In this document: positions 1 to 9,892 of the stretch, piece by piece
Position numbering within the stretch: position 1 is the first letter of the stretch
How the letters are laid out: every line of letters starts with the position of its first letter
Origin: Trichobilharzia regenti
Taxonomy: Eukaryota; Platyhelminthes; Trematoda; Strigeidida; Schistosomatidae
DNA length: 64,000 nucleotides
Direction: 5' to 3'
Assembly: GCA_944472135.2 (NCBI GenBank)
Contig: OX235265.1
Coordinates: 88,506,984-88,570,983 of the forward strand
Program-made: the position numbers and the translations under genes
The notes under the pieces: model-generated
The model's database searches: none
Told to the model about the DNA's origin: nothing
What the model saw: only the letters and a program-made list of their open reading frames with translations

Positions 1-214
1 GACAGTAGTGTCTATTGTAAACAAAAACAACAACAACAACAAGAACATGTTGATGATGATCGGTCAATAAGTCACTTTTAGTCTACGCATATGTGTATGT
101 ATAGTCAGTGGCGGTAGTTGCCAATGGCGACTACAAATCATTGATTAAACAATTTGCTAAGAGAGAGAGAGAGAGGAAGTAAAGAAAGTTGTTATAAAAG
201 ATGACATAGGGATG

Positions 215-412
215 TGTTTGGTTTATAGCCGCAAAGTTTACCTACAACGGTGTCATACAATCTCTAGGCCTTGGTATTTGTGCATTGGTGATGTTAGTTC
301 GAGTCTCAGAGGGGACATTAATCCCTTGGTATAGTAGGGAGTGTCAAGAAGCACAAAACCTAGGTGTGCCCAAAGGCTTCCTGGCAATTACCTTCCAACC
401 ATTTAACAGTTC
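215..412 (+). mobile_element. SINE-E, degenerate copy
   Basis: A B-box-like GTTCGAGTCTC near 297 is followed by the SINE-E body (aggggacat, then a cctaggt segment and a ccaaccattta 3' part). The hammerhead region is decayed: the CTGATGAG core cannot be recognised, though a GCAC...AAAACCTAGGT remnant remains. Assignment is by alignment by eye to copies near 5.6, 16.4, 21.5 and 36 kb. Confidence 0.6.
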
Positions 413-509
413 TTATAATAAATTGATGTTTTACATATATGGATCGGTGGTTTGATACCGGTACATTATTTAATTTTCTTTTTCCATAAAATTTTTTTTA
501 TTTTATTTT

Positions 510-686
510 TGATTACAGCTTCATTCCATACCGTATTTTTTTGGTACAGGCATGGGATTTTCAGCATGTGATATCGGTAGCCAAAATTTTGCAGGCCAAC
601 CATAGATATCAGGTGTGAGTCGGCAGGGGATCGAACCCCGAACCATGTGCATGGTCGGTGAGAGTTCTAACCACTGTGTGATAAAA
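510..686 (-). mobile_element. SINE-B, minus-strand copy
   Basis: Read on the minus strand this is a tRNA-like head (A-box-like CACAGTGGTTAGAAC, B-box GGTTCGATCCC), a cggcctgcaaaattt linker and a 3' hairpin in which ATTCC..ACC pairs with GGT..GGAAT. An A/T-rich tail follows. The same unit recurs at 9.7, 49.6, 50.1, 59.1 and 60.4 kb. The regular spacing marks it as a SINE and not a tRNA gene. Confidence 0.75.
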
Positions 687-785
687 TAAATCAGTATAAA
701 ATAGAAGTGCATTCATGTCTTGTAAGCTAAGAAAAGCTAAGCTAAAACACCGTTTATTATCACTTTGATATCCTTCTTCTCTCGC

Positions 786-803
786 CATCTATCTATCTAT
801 CTC
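786..803. repeat. (ATCT)n microsatellite
   Basis: Short run of ATCT units. The interval from 690 to about 1030 otherwise holds nothing I can assign. Confidence 0.8.
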
Positions 804-1034
804 ATTTTATAAATAGATTTATTTCGTGCAAACGTGTTTGTGCATAGCGTAAGCAGGGAGTATTTTCTAGTATACAGTCTTGGATTTGGTCTTATGTTGT
901 TCCACTCTAAACCTCTTTGGTGGCAGACATATCCTTCGTATTCTTTTTTGTAGGGTTTTTTTAAAGAAACTATAACGTCAACTAGCACCACTTATATCAC
1001 TCATGACTTAGAGATTACGCAATATAGAGTGGAG

Positions 1035-1338
1035 TGGCAACAGTAGAGAATCGATACCAGAACCCAAAGACCTTAAAACAACCGATCAGATCGCTCGGAA
1101 TTACAGATGGATGATTTTCACAATCTTCGCTGCAAGTTTCATCCTAATTTAGAGTTTTGGTTAGAGGAGGTTCAGGGTAGGGTTATGGTTAGGGTGAGAG
1201 TAAAACCTACAACGAAGATTAGGGGTAGGATGAAATTTTGCAGTGAAGACTATGAAAAGCATCCATTTGTAATTCTGAGCGTTCTGATTGGTTGCCTCAA
1301 GGTCATTTGACTTTGATGTCTATTCTTTACTGTTGCCA
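1035..1338. mobile_element. Foldback (MITE-like) element with ~113-bp inverted arms
   Basis: Positions 1035-1146 and 1226-1338 are imperfect inverted repeats over about 113 bp. The outer ends are TGGCAACAG...CTGTTGCCA and the inner ends ...CATCCTA/TAGGATG.... The 79-bp loop carries GGGTAGGGTTATGGTTAGGG-like sequence. Flanks GTGGAG and GTGCAG could be a decayed 6-bp target duplication. There is no coding capacity, so this would be a non-autonomous transposon. No second copy was seen in the window. Confidence 0.65.
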
Positions 1339-1729
1339 GTGCAGATAATTAAAAGTCAAAGAGAATTGTTCATCTAAAAGGCAAAAGCTGTGTCACCAAA
1401 TGACATACAAGTCAGCTGGCTGGCTGGCTATCATCTCTTACACTATGCAAACTAACTACTAAACCGCCCACCCTTCGCCTCTTTTGCAAGACTGACAAAA
1501 GCATGAAATAAATTCAACAGACATTTGGTGGTTGATGTGGTATATCTTCCAAGTAAAATTTGAACAGATCTATGTCCCACAGTGGCTGGCTATATTTGTG
1601 CTCTGCTTTAAAATTTCTGTAGAGATTGGTGTTTGATTTTCCTTCCTGGATAGCGTGTCACTTGAGAGGAAAAATTCGGATTTTCACTCAGTGATTTATT
1701 GAGTTCCAAGTGACTTGACGCTCGTGTCA

Positions 1730-2148
1730 CGTAAAGCATTTCTAACAGCCTGCTGCAGACGTTCATTAACAGCTACCTACCTACCTGGATGCATTACTGA
1801 TCTAATGATCTGTCGAAAAGGAATATAGCAATAAGCAACTCTAGGAACGAACAAATCAATAACACTATTACTCAACAAAAATATAGCGAAAAAAATCGAG
1901 ATGAATTGGACACACACTGAAGGTACTGCTCAGTGACATTGCAAGCCAGCCGCAATCCTGAGTGGAACACGAGTCAAGTTGAGAGTCTGAAGGTGACATC
2001 AAGAAGATAGTGTGAGGTTGTGATGAAAGCTTATGGGAAGTAGTGGAACCAGAGCTAAAGAAGGACTGCAGAGAACAGGTCGAAATAGAGATGTTCTGCT
2101 GAAACACTATGTCCCATTTGAAATCCAAGAGGATAATAATAATAATAC
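1730..2148 (+). mobile_element. RTE-1 (SR2-like) LINE 3' end, degenerate
   Basis: The plus strand carries the 3' terminal part of a non-LTR retrotransposon: the region coding for ...NSLLQTFI..., a long decayed stretch, the gacctgcagagaacagg-type block, a 3' motif ending near 2130 and an AAT repeat tail. It aligns by eye with copies at 30.1-30.6 and 52.2-52.5 kb. RTE elements typically end in short tandem repeats. It is 5' truncated and frameshifted. Confidence 0.7.
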
Positions 2149-2159
2149 ACAGCAGCTAC

Positions 2160-3110
2160 ATAACTGAGTCATTTGGGAATATTTGAACCTTAGTGTTTAA
2201 ATTATCACCAGATTTATCAAGTTACTACAATCCCCAAGGGTTTGTATTTAGTCTCAGGACAGTTACACCTTATTGTGTGCCTGTGTGTGGGGGACTGAAG
2301 ATCGTCTATCTATGCCATTAGCTGCTTAGTTGTGTCTTTTGAAGATTTACAGTGAGTGACAGAGAGAGAGGCAGAGAACGAGAGAAATCGACCCACTTAT
2401 GCCATGCTTATTGTAAGAGGTGTAGCATTACTACTTCAGGAACAAAACGAAAGCGTTCTCATTTTCATACATGAATATGTGTGACGAAGCAATAATGCAT
2501 AGCTACTAGCAGTGGTAGTTAGTAGGATAAACTTTCATAATATTGCTTCGTTTTTTGTTTCACTATCTTGGTATTTTCATGTTGTATGTGCGTGTGTGTG
2601 TCGCGCGCGAGTGAGTGTGTGTGTTTGTTTGTTTACAGGACATGTTGCCTACCGCCTCAATTTGAAACAATGTTTAGAAAGAAAGAGAGACAAAGCGAGA
2701 GAGAGAGAGATAGATAGAGAGAGAAAAGCCTTTTTTTCTCCTTCATCTACAAACTGCATTTCATTTTCAAACAAGCAGGCATAGTATTTAAAGAGAAAAC
2801 ACCATTTCACACGCAGTCTCATAATTAATTGAATAAACACGCACACCCACACACACATACACACACACTGCTTGTGTAGTAAGAAATACGAATAGTATGG
2901 TATATTATTATGACATTTGATAGAGAAAAGAAAAAGTAACAACAACAACAACAGCATTCTGTGATGGATAAATTATAATCAACAATGTGGTGTAATGTGT
3001 AATGTAAATTGGTTAAACTAAATACTTGTCATTATATTGTTTGCCACACTTATGTCAACACATTGGAACCATTGAAATGTATGATTAGTGTGAAATGTTT
3101 GTCTACCTTT
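2160..3110. other. No gene recognised; microsatellite-rich
   Basis: Contains (GA)n around 2697-2722, GT-rich tracts near 2590-2630 and CA-rich tracts near 2840-2870. Short overlapping ORFs on both strands arise from these low-complexity runs and look non-coding. Confidence 0.6.
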
Positions 3111-3114
3111 TAGT

Positions 3115-3440
3115 CGAGCGACCACTTATGTGGCGTGTGTGGATATGTGTGCCATTGACATGATTTGTAAGTGGTAGCATATAGATGCAGGTTGATAGGA
3201 TGCGGTCAAATATATTGGAATCAGCATTTTTTAAACACGATGACTGAAGGGGTAGAAGTGTTTATTCTCGAAATCTTGATCTAGTTTACGATGAGGACAT
3301 GAAATAACCTTGACGGATGACTTTTCGTCACATTGTTCAACCTTGAACGACCAGTCACCAACCAATCGAAACAATTTATTGTTCCTGACCTAGGCGAATT
3401 TTAATGTTGCTGAAGATGGATGTTTTTTTTCCTTAATAAA
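3115..3440 (+). repeat. Repeat J, copy 1
   Basis: Aligns by eye with 21235-21415 plus 21768-21890. Shared landmarks are a gcgtgtg..acata/atagatg block, gactgaaggggt..agtgtttattc, gtc/ttggatttagt and, near the end, tgacctag.cga.tttaatg. Origin is unknown and no coding potential was seen. Confidence 0.5.
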
Positions 3441-3480
3441 GGTCGGTGATCAATTCTCGTATCTTCTACTGTTTTTCTCT

Positions 3481-3718
3481 ATTCCTTTACGTTCTTAGTG
3501 GAACATAGGGCTTCAAGCTAGAGCCTTAAAGTTTCGGTGGCAGTGAGGTTTATTTTTACGGGATAGGATTGCTAGCCTCATACCCAACCTTCCCCCTTTG
3601 CCGAGCTTATTACTGGCTTAGCGAGGTAAAGGAGTGCGTTTGTGGCCGAGGATCGAACCTCGCACCACATGAGGCGTGGCTGGCGAACATTTTACCGCTG
3701 TTCCATCGATGCTCACTT
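3481..3718 (-). mobile_element. SINE-C, near full length
   Basis: On the minus strand: tRNA-like head (B-box-like AGGTTCGATCC), the tail with gaaggttgggtatgaggct, the CACTG(C)CACCGAAACTTT block and the terminal gaagccctatgttccac segment. This is the most complete of about ten SINE-C copies. No ribozyme core was seen in the family. Confidence 0.75.
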
Positions 3719-3830
3719 TAAAAGAAACAGAACTAAATTTCATAATTTGTTTTTACCACATAACGACCAAGAAAGTGCGAAAATCTCTTAGGGAATTCAG
3801 TGCATTCATGAATTGCGAACTGTTCGAGGT

Positions 3831-3995
3831 TTGGTCACGAGCTGATATTGGTTTGAAAATCAATGGATAACCAGGAAATACTGGATAGTTGCTTTTTATG
3901 GTTTGGAACTCTTTGGCAGTACCCACCCACCAAGTCTTGAATCCAGGACTCTCCGATTACAAGGCGAACACGCACACCATTCAACCCTTTGACTG
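3831..3995 (-). mobile_element. SINE-A, decayed copy
   Basis: Shows the order tail, decayed hammerhead region (tactggatag..ggcagtac) and tRNA-like B-box remnant seen in other minus-strand SINE-A copies. Many substitutions; hammerhead core not intact. Confidence 0.6.
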
Positions 3996-4527
3996 TGTCT
4001 CAGTCTTGCGTTCAAAACCCAGTTTGTTTTACTGTCCTATTTCTTTACTTGTAGTTCTGTCTGTTTCTCATTCTTTCTGTCATATTCACCACTGTCATAC
4101 TTCACATTATAATGACTTTTGCCTCTTTATTTTAACAAAACGTTAATTACAATCGTTTATAACGTAGAGTATATAGTTGTCTATAAATCACTTATATAAA
4201 TAACAAGGCCTACTGTTTCCTTCTTTTCTTTTCCAACAAGCTAATCAAGTTAATCTAGCTAGACTTGACCGTTTATCACCTTAATTGTTTACTAGTTTAC
4301 TGTGACCTAGAATGTTAATTAAAAAAACAACTTGATAGAATGTTTAATAGAAAATATCCACTTAACACTGTGCGTCTAGTTCTTCCATCACTGGTTCACT
4401 ATTTTCTTTATTGTTACAATAAATAGAAAGTATTCTCTGTCAGATGATCAGTAGTGGTGGTGGTCCCTTTTCGCAAGTCATCAATCACTTTCATGTAGAA
4501 ATTCTATAAATATCTTCATTCAAGCTT

Positions 4528-4750
4528 AATCACTGGTTGATGTCATTTGGAGAACTATTGAAAACCATCAGGAAGTACAGCTGGATAGCTGTTTCTACCC
4601 CCCCCCCTCCCTCATTTTGTGACTTTTCAACAGTACCTACCCACCGGGAGTCGAATCTAAAGCGTCCCCTGGATCGAACTAAGACGAAACGACTGTTCAG
4701 TGCTTCTTTCTGATTTTCAATGGTTTTCTAACTTAACATATACCCCATTA
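4528..4750. mobile_element. SINE-A, decayed inverted pair
   Basis: A minus-strand portion (tail to the B-box remnant, with a C-run near 4600) joins at about 4672 to a plus-strand portion carrying GACGAAACGACTGTTCAGTGC and the plus-strand tail. Same inverted layout as cleaner pairs at 6.4 and 19.8 kb. Confidence 0.5.
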
Positions 4751-4887
4751 ATCTTCAAACAAATCAAATGACTACAAGTTAACTACCTCCGGAAAATATT
4801 CTCTACACCACGTTTCTATAACACGATCATATGTACTTCTTAATATATAATACACTTTACGACTCTTCAGCTGTGTTAACTGTTACA

Positions 4888-5005
4888 AAATTTCATCATG
4901 AGCTGACATTGGTTAGAGTACCATTCATGGGGAAACTATCACCCCCCCCCCGCGAGATTTGAACCTTAGGACCTTCTGGTTACATGATGAGCTTTCGTCA
5001 ATTGT
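4888..5005 (-). mobile_element. SINE-A, truncated copy
   Basis: The tail tttcatcatgagctgaca is recognisable, followed by a C10 run replacing the hammerhead region and a B-box-derived gaaccttaggaccttctgg. Confidence 0.6.
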
Positions 5006-5485
5006 TAATTGTCTCAATTATTCAGCCTTCATGATATGTGAAAAAGTCATTAGGAGAATCTAGTGTATCACAAGTTTAAATATTGGTTTTATCCTTCAGT
5101 ATACTTGTTGGTCTGCTGATATAGTTCATGCTTCTGATTGTTCCACTGACTGTCAACCAATTGTATTGTAATTAATTTCATGTGACCTTTTAACTGTATA
5201 AACATCACTTAGACATACCCCGTAAATTCTTGTATGAGCTATCATATATAAATATCATCCTGTAGTTACAATGGAGCATAATTTATGACTACATGTCATA
5301 ATGCTCAAAAGTAGTGACTATATACCTGTTTATCCTTCTGACATTCTTTTCTGATGCTGTGAAAGAGTACAAGCCTTTAGTATAGTTATATTCTACCAAA
5401 TCACAGTATTATTATTATTATCACCCCTTCTCATTCAGTCAAATTCTCAGTTTTTGATTGGATACTAGTCAGTAACTGGTGTAAT

Positions 5486-5539
5486 ATGTATGTATGTATG
5501 TATGTATGTATGTTTGTATGTGTGTGTGTGTGTGTGTAG
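5486..5539. repeat. (TATG)n/(TG)n microsatellite
   Basis: Uninterrupted tetranucleotide then dinucleotide repeat, next to the 3' end of a minus-strand SINE-E. Confidence 0.95.
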
Positions 5540-5768
5540 TTCTATCTTTGGTGCAGACTGAATTCTGTCAGTCAGGTTAGCAATGTGGCGCCACCATGCT
5601 AGGTGGTTCGCCATCACGGTGTACTGCACTGTGAATTTTTGATATTAGGTAGTTGGAGGCGATTGTCCACAGGAAGCTTTGGATCTGGGTTTCACGCTAG
5701 TTGGCACTCATCAGCAAGGAGTATCTGGAGGGTAGTCATTACATTAGTCACTGACTAGTGTTCAATCA
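5540..5768 (-). mobile_element. SINE-E, minus-strand copy with hammerhead
   Basis: Its 3' body holds the cagaattcagtctgcacc-type terminal block and a caccatcacggtg-like segment. The ribozyme region follows at 5676-5720. The head is truncated or decayed towards 5768. It pairs head-to-head with the plus copy at 5808-6000. Confidence 0.7.
5676..5720 (-). ncRNA. Hammerhead ribozyme of SINE-E (core intact)
   Basis: Minus strand: TCCTTG, then core CTGATGAG, stem-loop II GTGC-CAACTA-GCGT (two wobble pairs), core GAAA, short stem III, cleavage triplet ATC, then CAAAGC. Both conserved core strands are present. Stem I is weakened by mismatches (TCCTTG/CAAAGC) and stem III has lost the CCTAGG palindrome. 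A type I hammerhead is the only motif that explains this spacing. Catalysis is possible but probably poor. Confidence 0.7.
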
Positions 5769-5807
5769 AAAATATCCAACACAATCCTACAGAAAGACAA
5801 TAGCGAA

Positions 5808-6000
5808 CACGAATAGATCAGTGGTAACGTCTCTGACTGCAACACTGGGTGACACGGGTTTAAACCTCGGAGGGGACATGAGTCCTTGGGAGATTGCAGA
5901 TACGCCTTGCTGACTGGTGAGTGTCAGCAAGCATGAAACTGAGGTCCAAGGCTTTCTTCCGACTGCCTCCAACCATCTAATACCAAATTCTCGATTCATA
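5808..6000 (+). mobile_element. SINE-E, plus-strand copy
   Basis: A-box-like TAGATCAGTGG, B-box-like GGGTTTAAACC, the aggggacatgagt segment, then hammerhead-derived sequence with intact stem I arms (GCCTTG 5904-5909, CAAGGC 5947-5952) but a core changed to CTGGTGAG (A6 to G). It ends in the ccaaccatctaat block. Confidence 0.7.
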
Positions 6001-6385
6001 CAATTCAAGGAGATGAGATTTTCGCTACTGTTTCCTTTGATAGCCGAAATTATTCAGGTCAGAATACATGGTGATCAAGAAAGCAAGCATATTTCCATAA
6101 ACCTATATATATATATACTACTGATTGGTTGAGATAAGTAGTTGTATGCCATCATTCACATCGACCAGTAAGTAGTTCTTGCACTTTTGCTTGTTAGCCA
6201 GCCATCCAGCCAGATTATCGAAGTGATCTATATACCACGGAACACTGTCGTTTCTCTCGTGTGAGATTGGCCGAACTCATCAGTAGTGTTCGACCGGAGT
6301 TTGTAACTCAGCTTAGAAAGTTGAATCAAGTTCAAACCACTTGATTTCTGGCCAGCTATTCTTCTTGTCAAGTAATTCAATACTG

Positions 6386-6744
6386 TCAAGGGTTGGTTTG
6401 CAAGGATTAGATTTGTTTTTACGAGTTTCACCACGGATTGATTTCAGTTTGATAACCATTGAAAACCAGCATTGGAGTACTGGACAGAGAGCCAGCTGTT
6501 TGATCCCACTAGTTTAGGAATCATCGGCAGTACGCACCCACCCGGGACCGAACCCAGGACCTTCTGGTTACAAAACAAGCCAGTGGTTGGATGGTAACGA
6601 GAAGGTCTTGGATTTGAACTCCAGTGACTGCGTATTGACGATGATGTCTCCCAAACTAGGATGAAACAGCTGTCCAGTGCTCTAATGCTGGTTTTCAGTG
6701 GTTCTCTAACTGATATCAATCCGTGGTCAATCTCCAAAAAAAAC
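6386..6744. mobile_element. SINE-A2 inverted pair in one target duplication
   Basis: A minus copy (6386-about 6580) and a plus copy (about 6581-6744) face head to head. Both keep the tRNA-like region and hammerhead-derived stem arms. Flanks 6374-6385 and 6745-6756 match 11 of 12 (AATTCAATACTG/AATTCAATATTG), so the pair behaves as one insertion. Hammerhead cores are of the dead A2 type. Confidence 0.75.
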
Positions 6745-7280
6745 AATTCAATATTGATATAAATAGTAGCTTTTTGATCTGATACACACAACTTCTAACA
6801 ACTCATAAGAGAATGTATATCAGTCTAAAAAGTTAATGTTTGTCTACCTTTCACACACATTACCCAAGTAAATCAATATCAATTGAATATATGTATACAT
6901 ACATCTAGCACACTCATTCTAATCTTCCCTCACTCTCTGGATGTGTGTATTCTATACTGACAATTGTATTGTTTTGCTCTGTAGCATCATTTGATTGTGA
7001 ATGACAGTGTCAAACACACCTTTGGAGTTGTTGAAGTAAGCAAGATGGCAAGCAAGCAAGCAAATAGGCTACTATTTATTTGTTTTCACCGTCACCACAT
7101 GATATGACAGTCTATTTGAAATGGTGATAATGGTGATAAGAGGTGTGAATTCTTCAAATATACAAATCTTTGTGTTGTTTATTCTCGCCGTAACCAAACC
7201 TCGCCTATATTCACAACCTGCAAAATTACTCCACATCAAATGTAGTTGATTAACTCTAAAATATTGAAAGAAAAATACAT

Positions 7281-7924
7281 TATTATTATTATTTATTTAA
7301 ACGCATAAAAGCTTGGTACAATATGGCACCAACAAGGATGCGCCACACAATAATAATAAAACAACATAGATCAAAAGAAAAAAAGAAAGAAGAGAAAAAA
7401 TATACGTAAGTGGAGAACGGATAAAGAATTTCTTCTGGAAGGAAAACAGTCATGCTTAACAAGTTCAAACAGTATTCGTTAACTATCATCGAGAAGGGAA
7501 GAAAGAAGGAAATTGCAACACGTGTAATAGCACGCAATAAGTTTCATTGATTGTTTTTTGCTTCATTCAGTTCATTGTGTGAGGGCTGAGATACTGCCCG
7601 GGCGCCCAGACCCAAGCAGGTGGTTTTATTAAGGGACCACTTCCCGAGCCTTTGACTTGTAGTCTAATCCGCAAGGCAGCGGAGCAGCGTCAGAAGCTGC
7701 ATTCTCATGGTTTCCGGTGTCCCATATGGGTTCATACGCCATTTGATTCGATTGGATACTGGAGCCCATGTACCCCATAGTAACTGCTTTTAGTTTAACC
7801 GTGATCCAAACAACTTTCCTGAGATGGTAGGACCTGCAGGGACAGAGTCCCAGTCAGTTTACCATGTTGGGTCATTACGATATTCAAGCTCGACCACTAC
7901 GACAAGGTAGGAGTTATCGGCCGG
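7281..7924 (-). mobile_element. Repeat F, apparently full length
   Basis: A 644-bp unit on the minus strand. It starts CCGGCCGATAACTCCTACC and ends in GCGTTTAAATAAATAATAAT, and is bracketed by a perfect 36-bp direct repeat (7245-7280 and 7925-7960). A shorter copy at 27672-28110 shares both ends but lacks about 200 internal bp. The 3' AATAAT tail and target duplication indicate retroposition. No reverse transcriptase is encoded, so it is non-autonomous. A short internal ORF has no recognisable domain. Confidence 0.85.
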
Positions 7925-8074
7925 GTTGATTAACTCTAAAATATTGAAAGAAAAATACATGGTATGACTAAAAGGAAGATCGACTGAGATTCACAAAGTA
8001 ATAAGAACCACCATCGGCTCTCTCTTCCTGTGTGTCTATGATTGTCTGATGTAATTGTTAAGTGTGGGTTTGCA

Positions 8075-8185
8075 GTGATTTGATTGGTTACAGAATCGAT
8101 TATAAGCTGATATTAGTTAGAGAACCATTGGAAAACCAGCAGAGCTGTTTCGCTCTAGTTTACGACTCTTTAGTGGTACACTAAC
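8075..8185 (-). mobile_element. SINE-A, truncated copy
   Basis: Tail and partial hammerhead region (agctgtttcgctctagttt...ctctttag) with the cleavage-site arm deleted. Confidence 0.6.
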
Positions 8186-8239
8186 TGATATCTACTTATG
8201 ATACTTATTCTGGTATATACTAACAACTAACCCTAATAT

Positions 8240-8605
8240 AGGAAGTTACTTGGAGTTGTAGTGAGTAGTTGTGACCAGCAGGGTCCATCAAGTCAGTCAG
8301 TCAGTCAGGCAAGAAGAGAGTTACTCGCCTGTAACACTGGCTGGCGGTCGCGATAAATCTCGCGAATTGGCAGAGTTTTGGAATTCATGGGTCATCTGAC
8401 TCCATCCCAGTGATTGAATGGTCTACAAGCTCGCCTTGCATCAGGAAGGTCTTCGATTCAACCCCGTTGGTGGATGAGTACTGATGAAGAACTCCGAAGT
8501 TGGATGAAATAGTTGTCCAACACACCTCCCTTGTTTCCTACTGATTCTCTAACTGATGTCATCTCGCGATCACCGTTGAAATCGAGAGAATCTCCACAAA
8601 CCAAC
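8240..8605 (+). mobile_element. SINE-A, near-full plus copy
   Basis: Contains the 5' body (agttgtgaccag, gcgaattggcagag), an A-box-like GTGATTGAATGG, a B-box-like CGATTCAACCCC and a degenerate hammerhead near 8476-8525 (core register shifted, stem II altered). It lies close behind the minus copy 8075-8185. Confidence 0.65.
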
Positions 8606-8750
8606 ATTTTATAGTTAGTGTGATGCGTATTAGAGACTTGCTCTGTGTACAAGGAGTTACCTGTGAAGAAATATAATGTTGTTGTTCAGTTGATTGAATA
8701 GGGACTCTGACAGAATGCTTATTTTATTTATTTAAAACAAATATTTTTAT

Positions 8751-8959
8751 TTAAGTGTTGATTTGTAGGGATTTGATCGGTTTCAGGATTTCATCATGAG
8801 CTGACATTAGTTAGAGAACCATTGGAAAACCTGGGAGTACTGGACAGCTGTTTCGTCCTAGTTTGGGACTCTTCGGCAATACACACCCACCGGGATTCGA
8901 ACCCAGGACCTTCAGGTTACAAGGTGAGCTCGTATACCATTAAGCCACTGGGACGCTAT
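8751..8959 (-). mobile_element. SINE-A1, 5'-truncated copy with target duplication
   Basis: Tail, hammerhead (8837-8882) and full tRNA-like segment ending at the A-box/acceptor part. Flanked by an 11-bp direct repeat AATATTTTTAT (8740-8750, 8960-8970). The repeat is low complexity, so the duplication is likely but not certain. Confidence 0.75.
8837..8882 (-). ncRNA. Hammerhead ribozyme of SINE-A1 (one core change)
   Basis: Minus strand: stem I GTATTG/CAGTAC (one wobble), core CCGAAGAG (U4 changed to C), stem II GTCC-CAAACTA-GGAC, GAAA, stem III palindrome CAGCTG, cleavage after GTC. All stems are intact. The U4C change is at a position known to be critical, so this copy is expected to be inactive. 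Confidence 0.7.
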
Positions 8960-8997
8960 AATATTTTTATATTATATCAATATATTAATATTTTTAT

Positions 8998-9200
8998 ACC
9001 TTTACGTACCTAGTGGAACATAGGACTTCATTATAGTGCCTTGAAATTTCGGTAGCAGCTGTTTTATTTTTCCGGGTTGGGGTTACTATTTCCTCGCCCA
9101 ACCTTCCCTTCTTACCAGACTTACTACTGGCCTAGCAAGGTTTAAGAATGCGTCAATAGGGGATTGAACCCCGCATTGTTCGCATGGTTGGCGAAAACAG
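8998..9200 (-). mobile_element. SINE-C
   Basis: Minus strand: decayed head, GATTGAACCCC (B-box complement), the cctagcaaggttt..., ggttgggcgagg and gaaatttcaaggc segments and the terminal gtcctatgttccac block. Confidence 0.7.
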
Positions 9201-9414
9201 AATGTTTAGTTAATTTAAATTCCCTCCGAAAAAGTATTAAAGCACCTGTACATAAGTCATTTTAAGACTGATGAAATAGGGACAATATCTGGTTTAATAA
9301 GAGGGTGAGGGGTTTAGAAAGTTATTGAACGCACTAATCCTAGTCCTTATGTGTGATAGGATCTAGGTATAAACTACCATCAAAGAATTCCTTTTTACAC
9401 TTATCAGCATACAA

Positions 9415-9668
9415 ACGGTGTGGTGGTGGTTCAGCGGTACAATGCTTGTAACACCGCACACCTCACGTGGTCCCGGGGCCGGGTCATCGGCCTCCGACAT
9501 ACTTATGAATCTCATTTAGTCCGAAAGTAGGTTCAGTAAAGAGGGAAGGTTGGATGTGAGTCTAGTAACTCCAGCCCGTAAAGAGAATGAATAAAACGAC
9601 TTCTGCTGAAACTTAAACGCTCAAAACTTGAAGCCCTGTATTTCAGTTGGAACACAGAGGAACTTAGA
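9415..9668 (+). mobile_element. SINE-C
   Basis: Plus strand: A-box-like TGGTTCAGCGG, degenerate B-box, gggaaggttggatgtgagt, cgtaaagagaa..., cttgaagccctgt and a ttggaacacagaggaac end. It sits just upstream of a SINE-B. Confidence 0.75.
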
Positions 9669-9710
9669 AAAAAACATTCATCTGCATACCACCTAGGGTA
9701 AAGTGAAACT

Positions 9711-9892
9711 GTGCGTCGGTGGCACAGTGGTTAGGACTCTCGCCGACCATGCGCATGGTCCTAGGTTCGATCCCCTGCCGACACACACCTGATATCTATG
9801 GTCGGCCTGTTTAATTTGGGCTACCGATATCCATGCTGAAAATTCCATACCTGTACCAAAAATACGGTGTGGAATCAAGCTGTAATCAAAAA
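9711..9892 (+). mobile_element. SINE-B, well preserved
   Basis: A-box TGGCACAGTGG and B-box GGTTCGATCCC in a tRNA-like head, then the cggcctg linker and a 3' hairpin (ATTCCATACC pairing with GGTGTGGAAT), ending in an A-rich tail. The tail runs directly into an RTE-2 LINE fragment. Confidence 0.8.

Noticed and set aside
1160..1225. Interstitial telomere repeat
   Set aside because: Only imperfect GGGTTA/TTAGGG-like units, no tandem array; it is the loop of the foldback element.
8290..8310. CRISPR-like or tandem functional repeat from CAGT units (also 10376, 45541)
   Set aside because: Simple tetranucleotide runs with no spacers.
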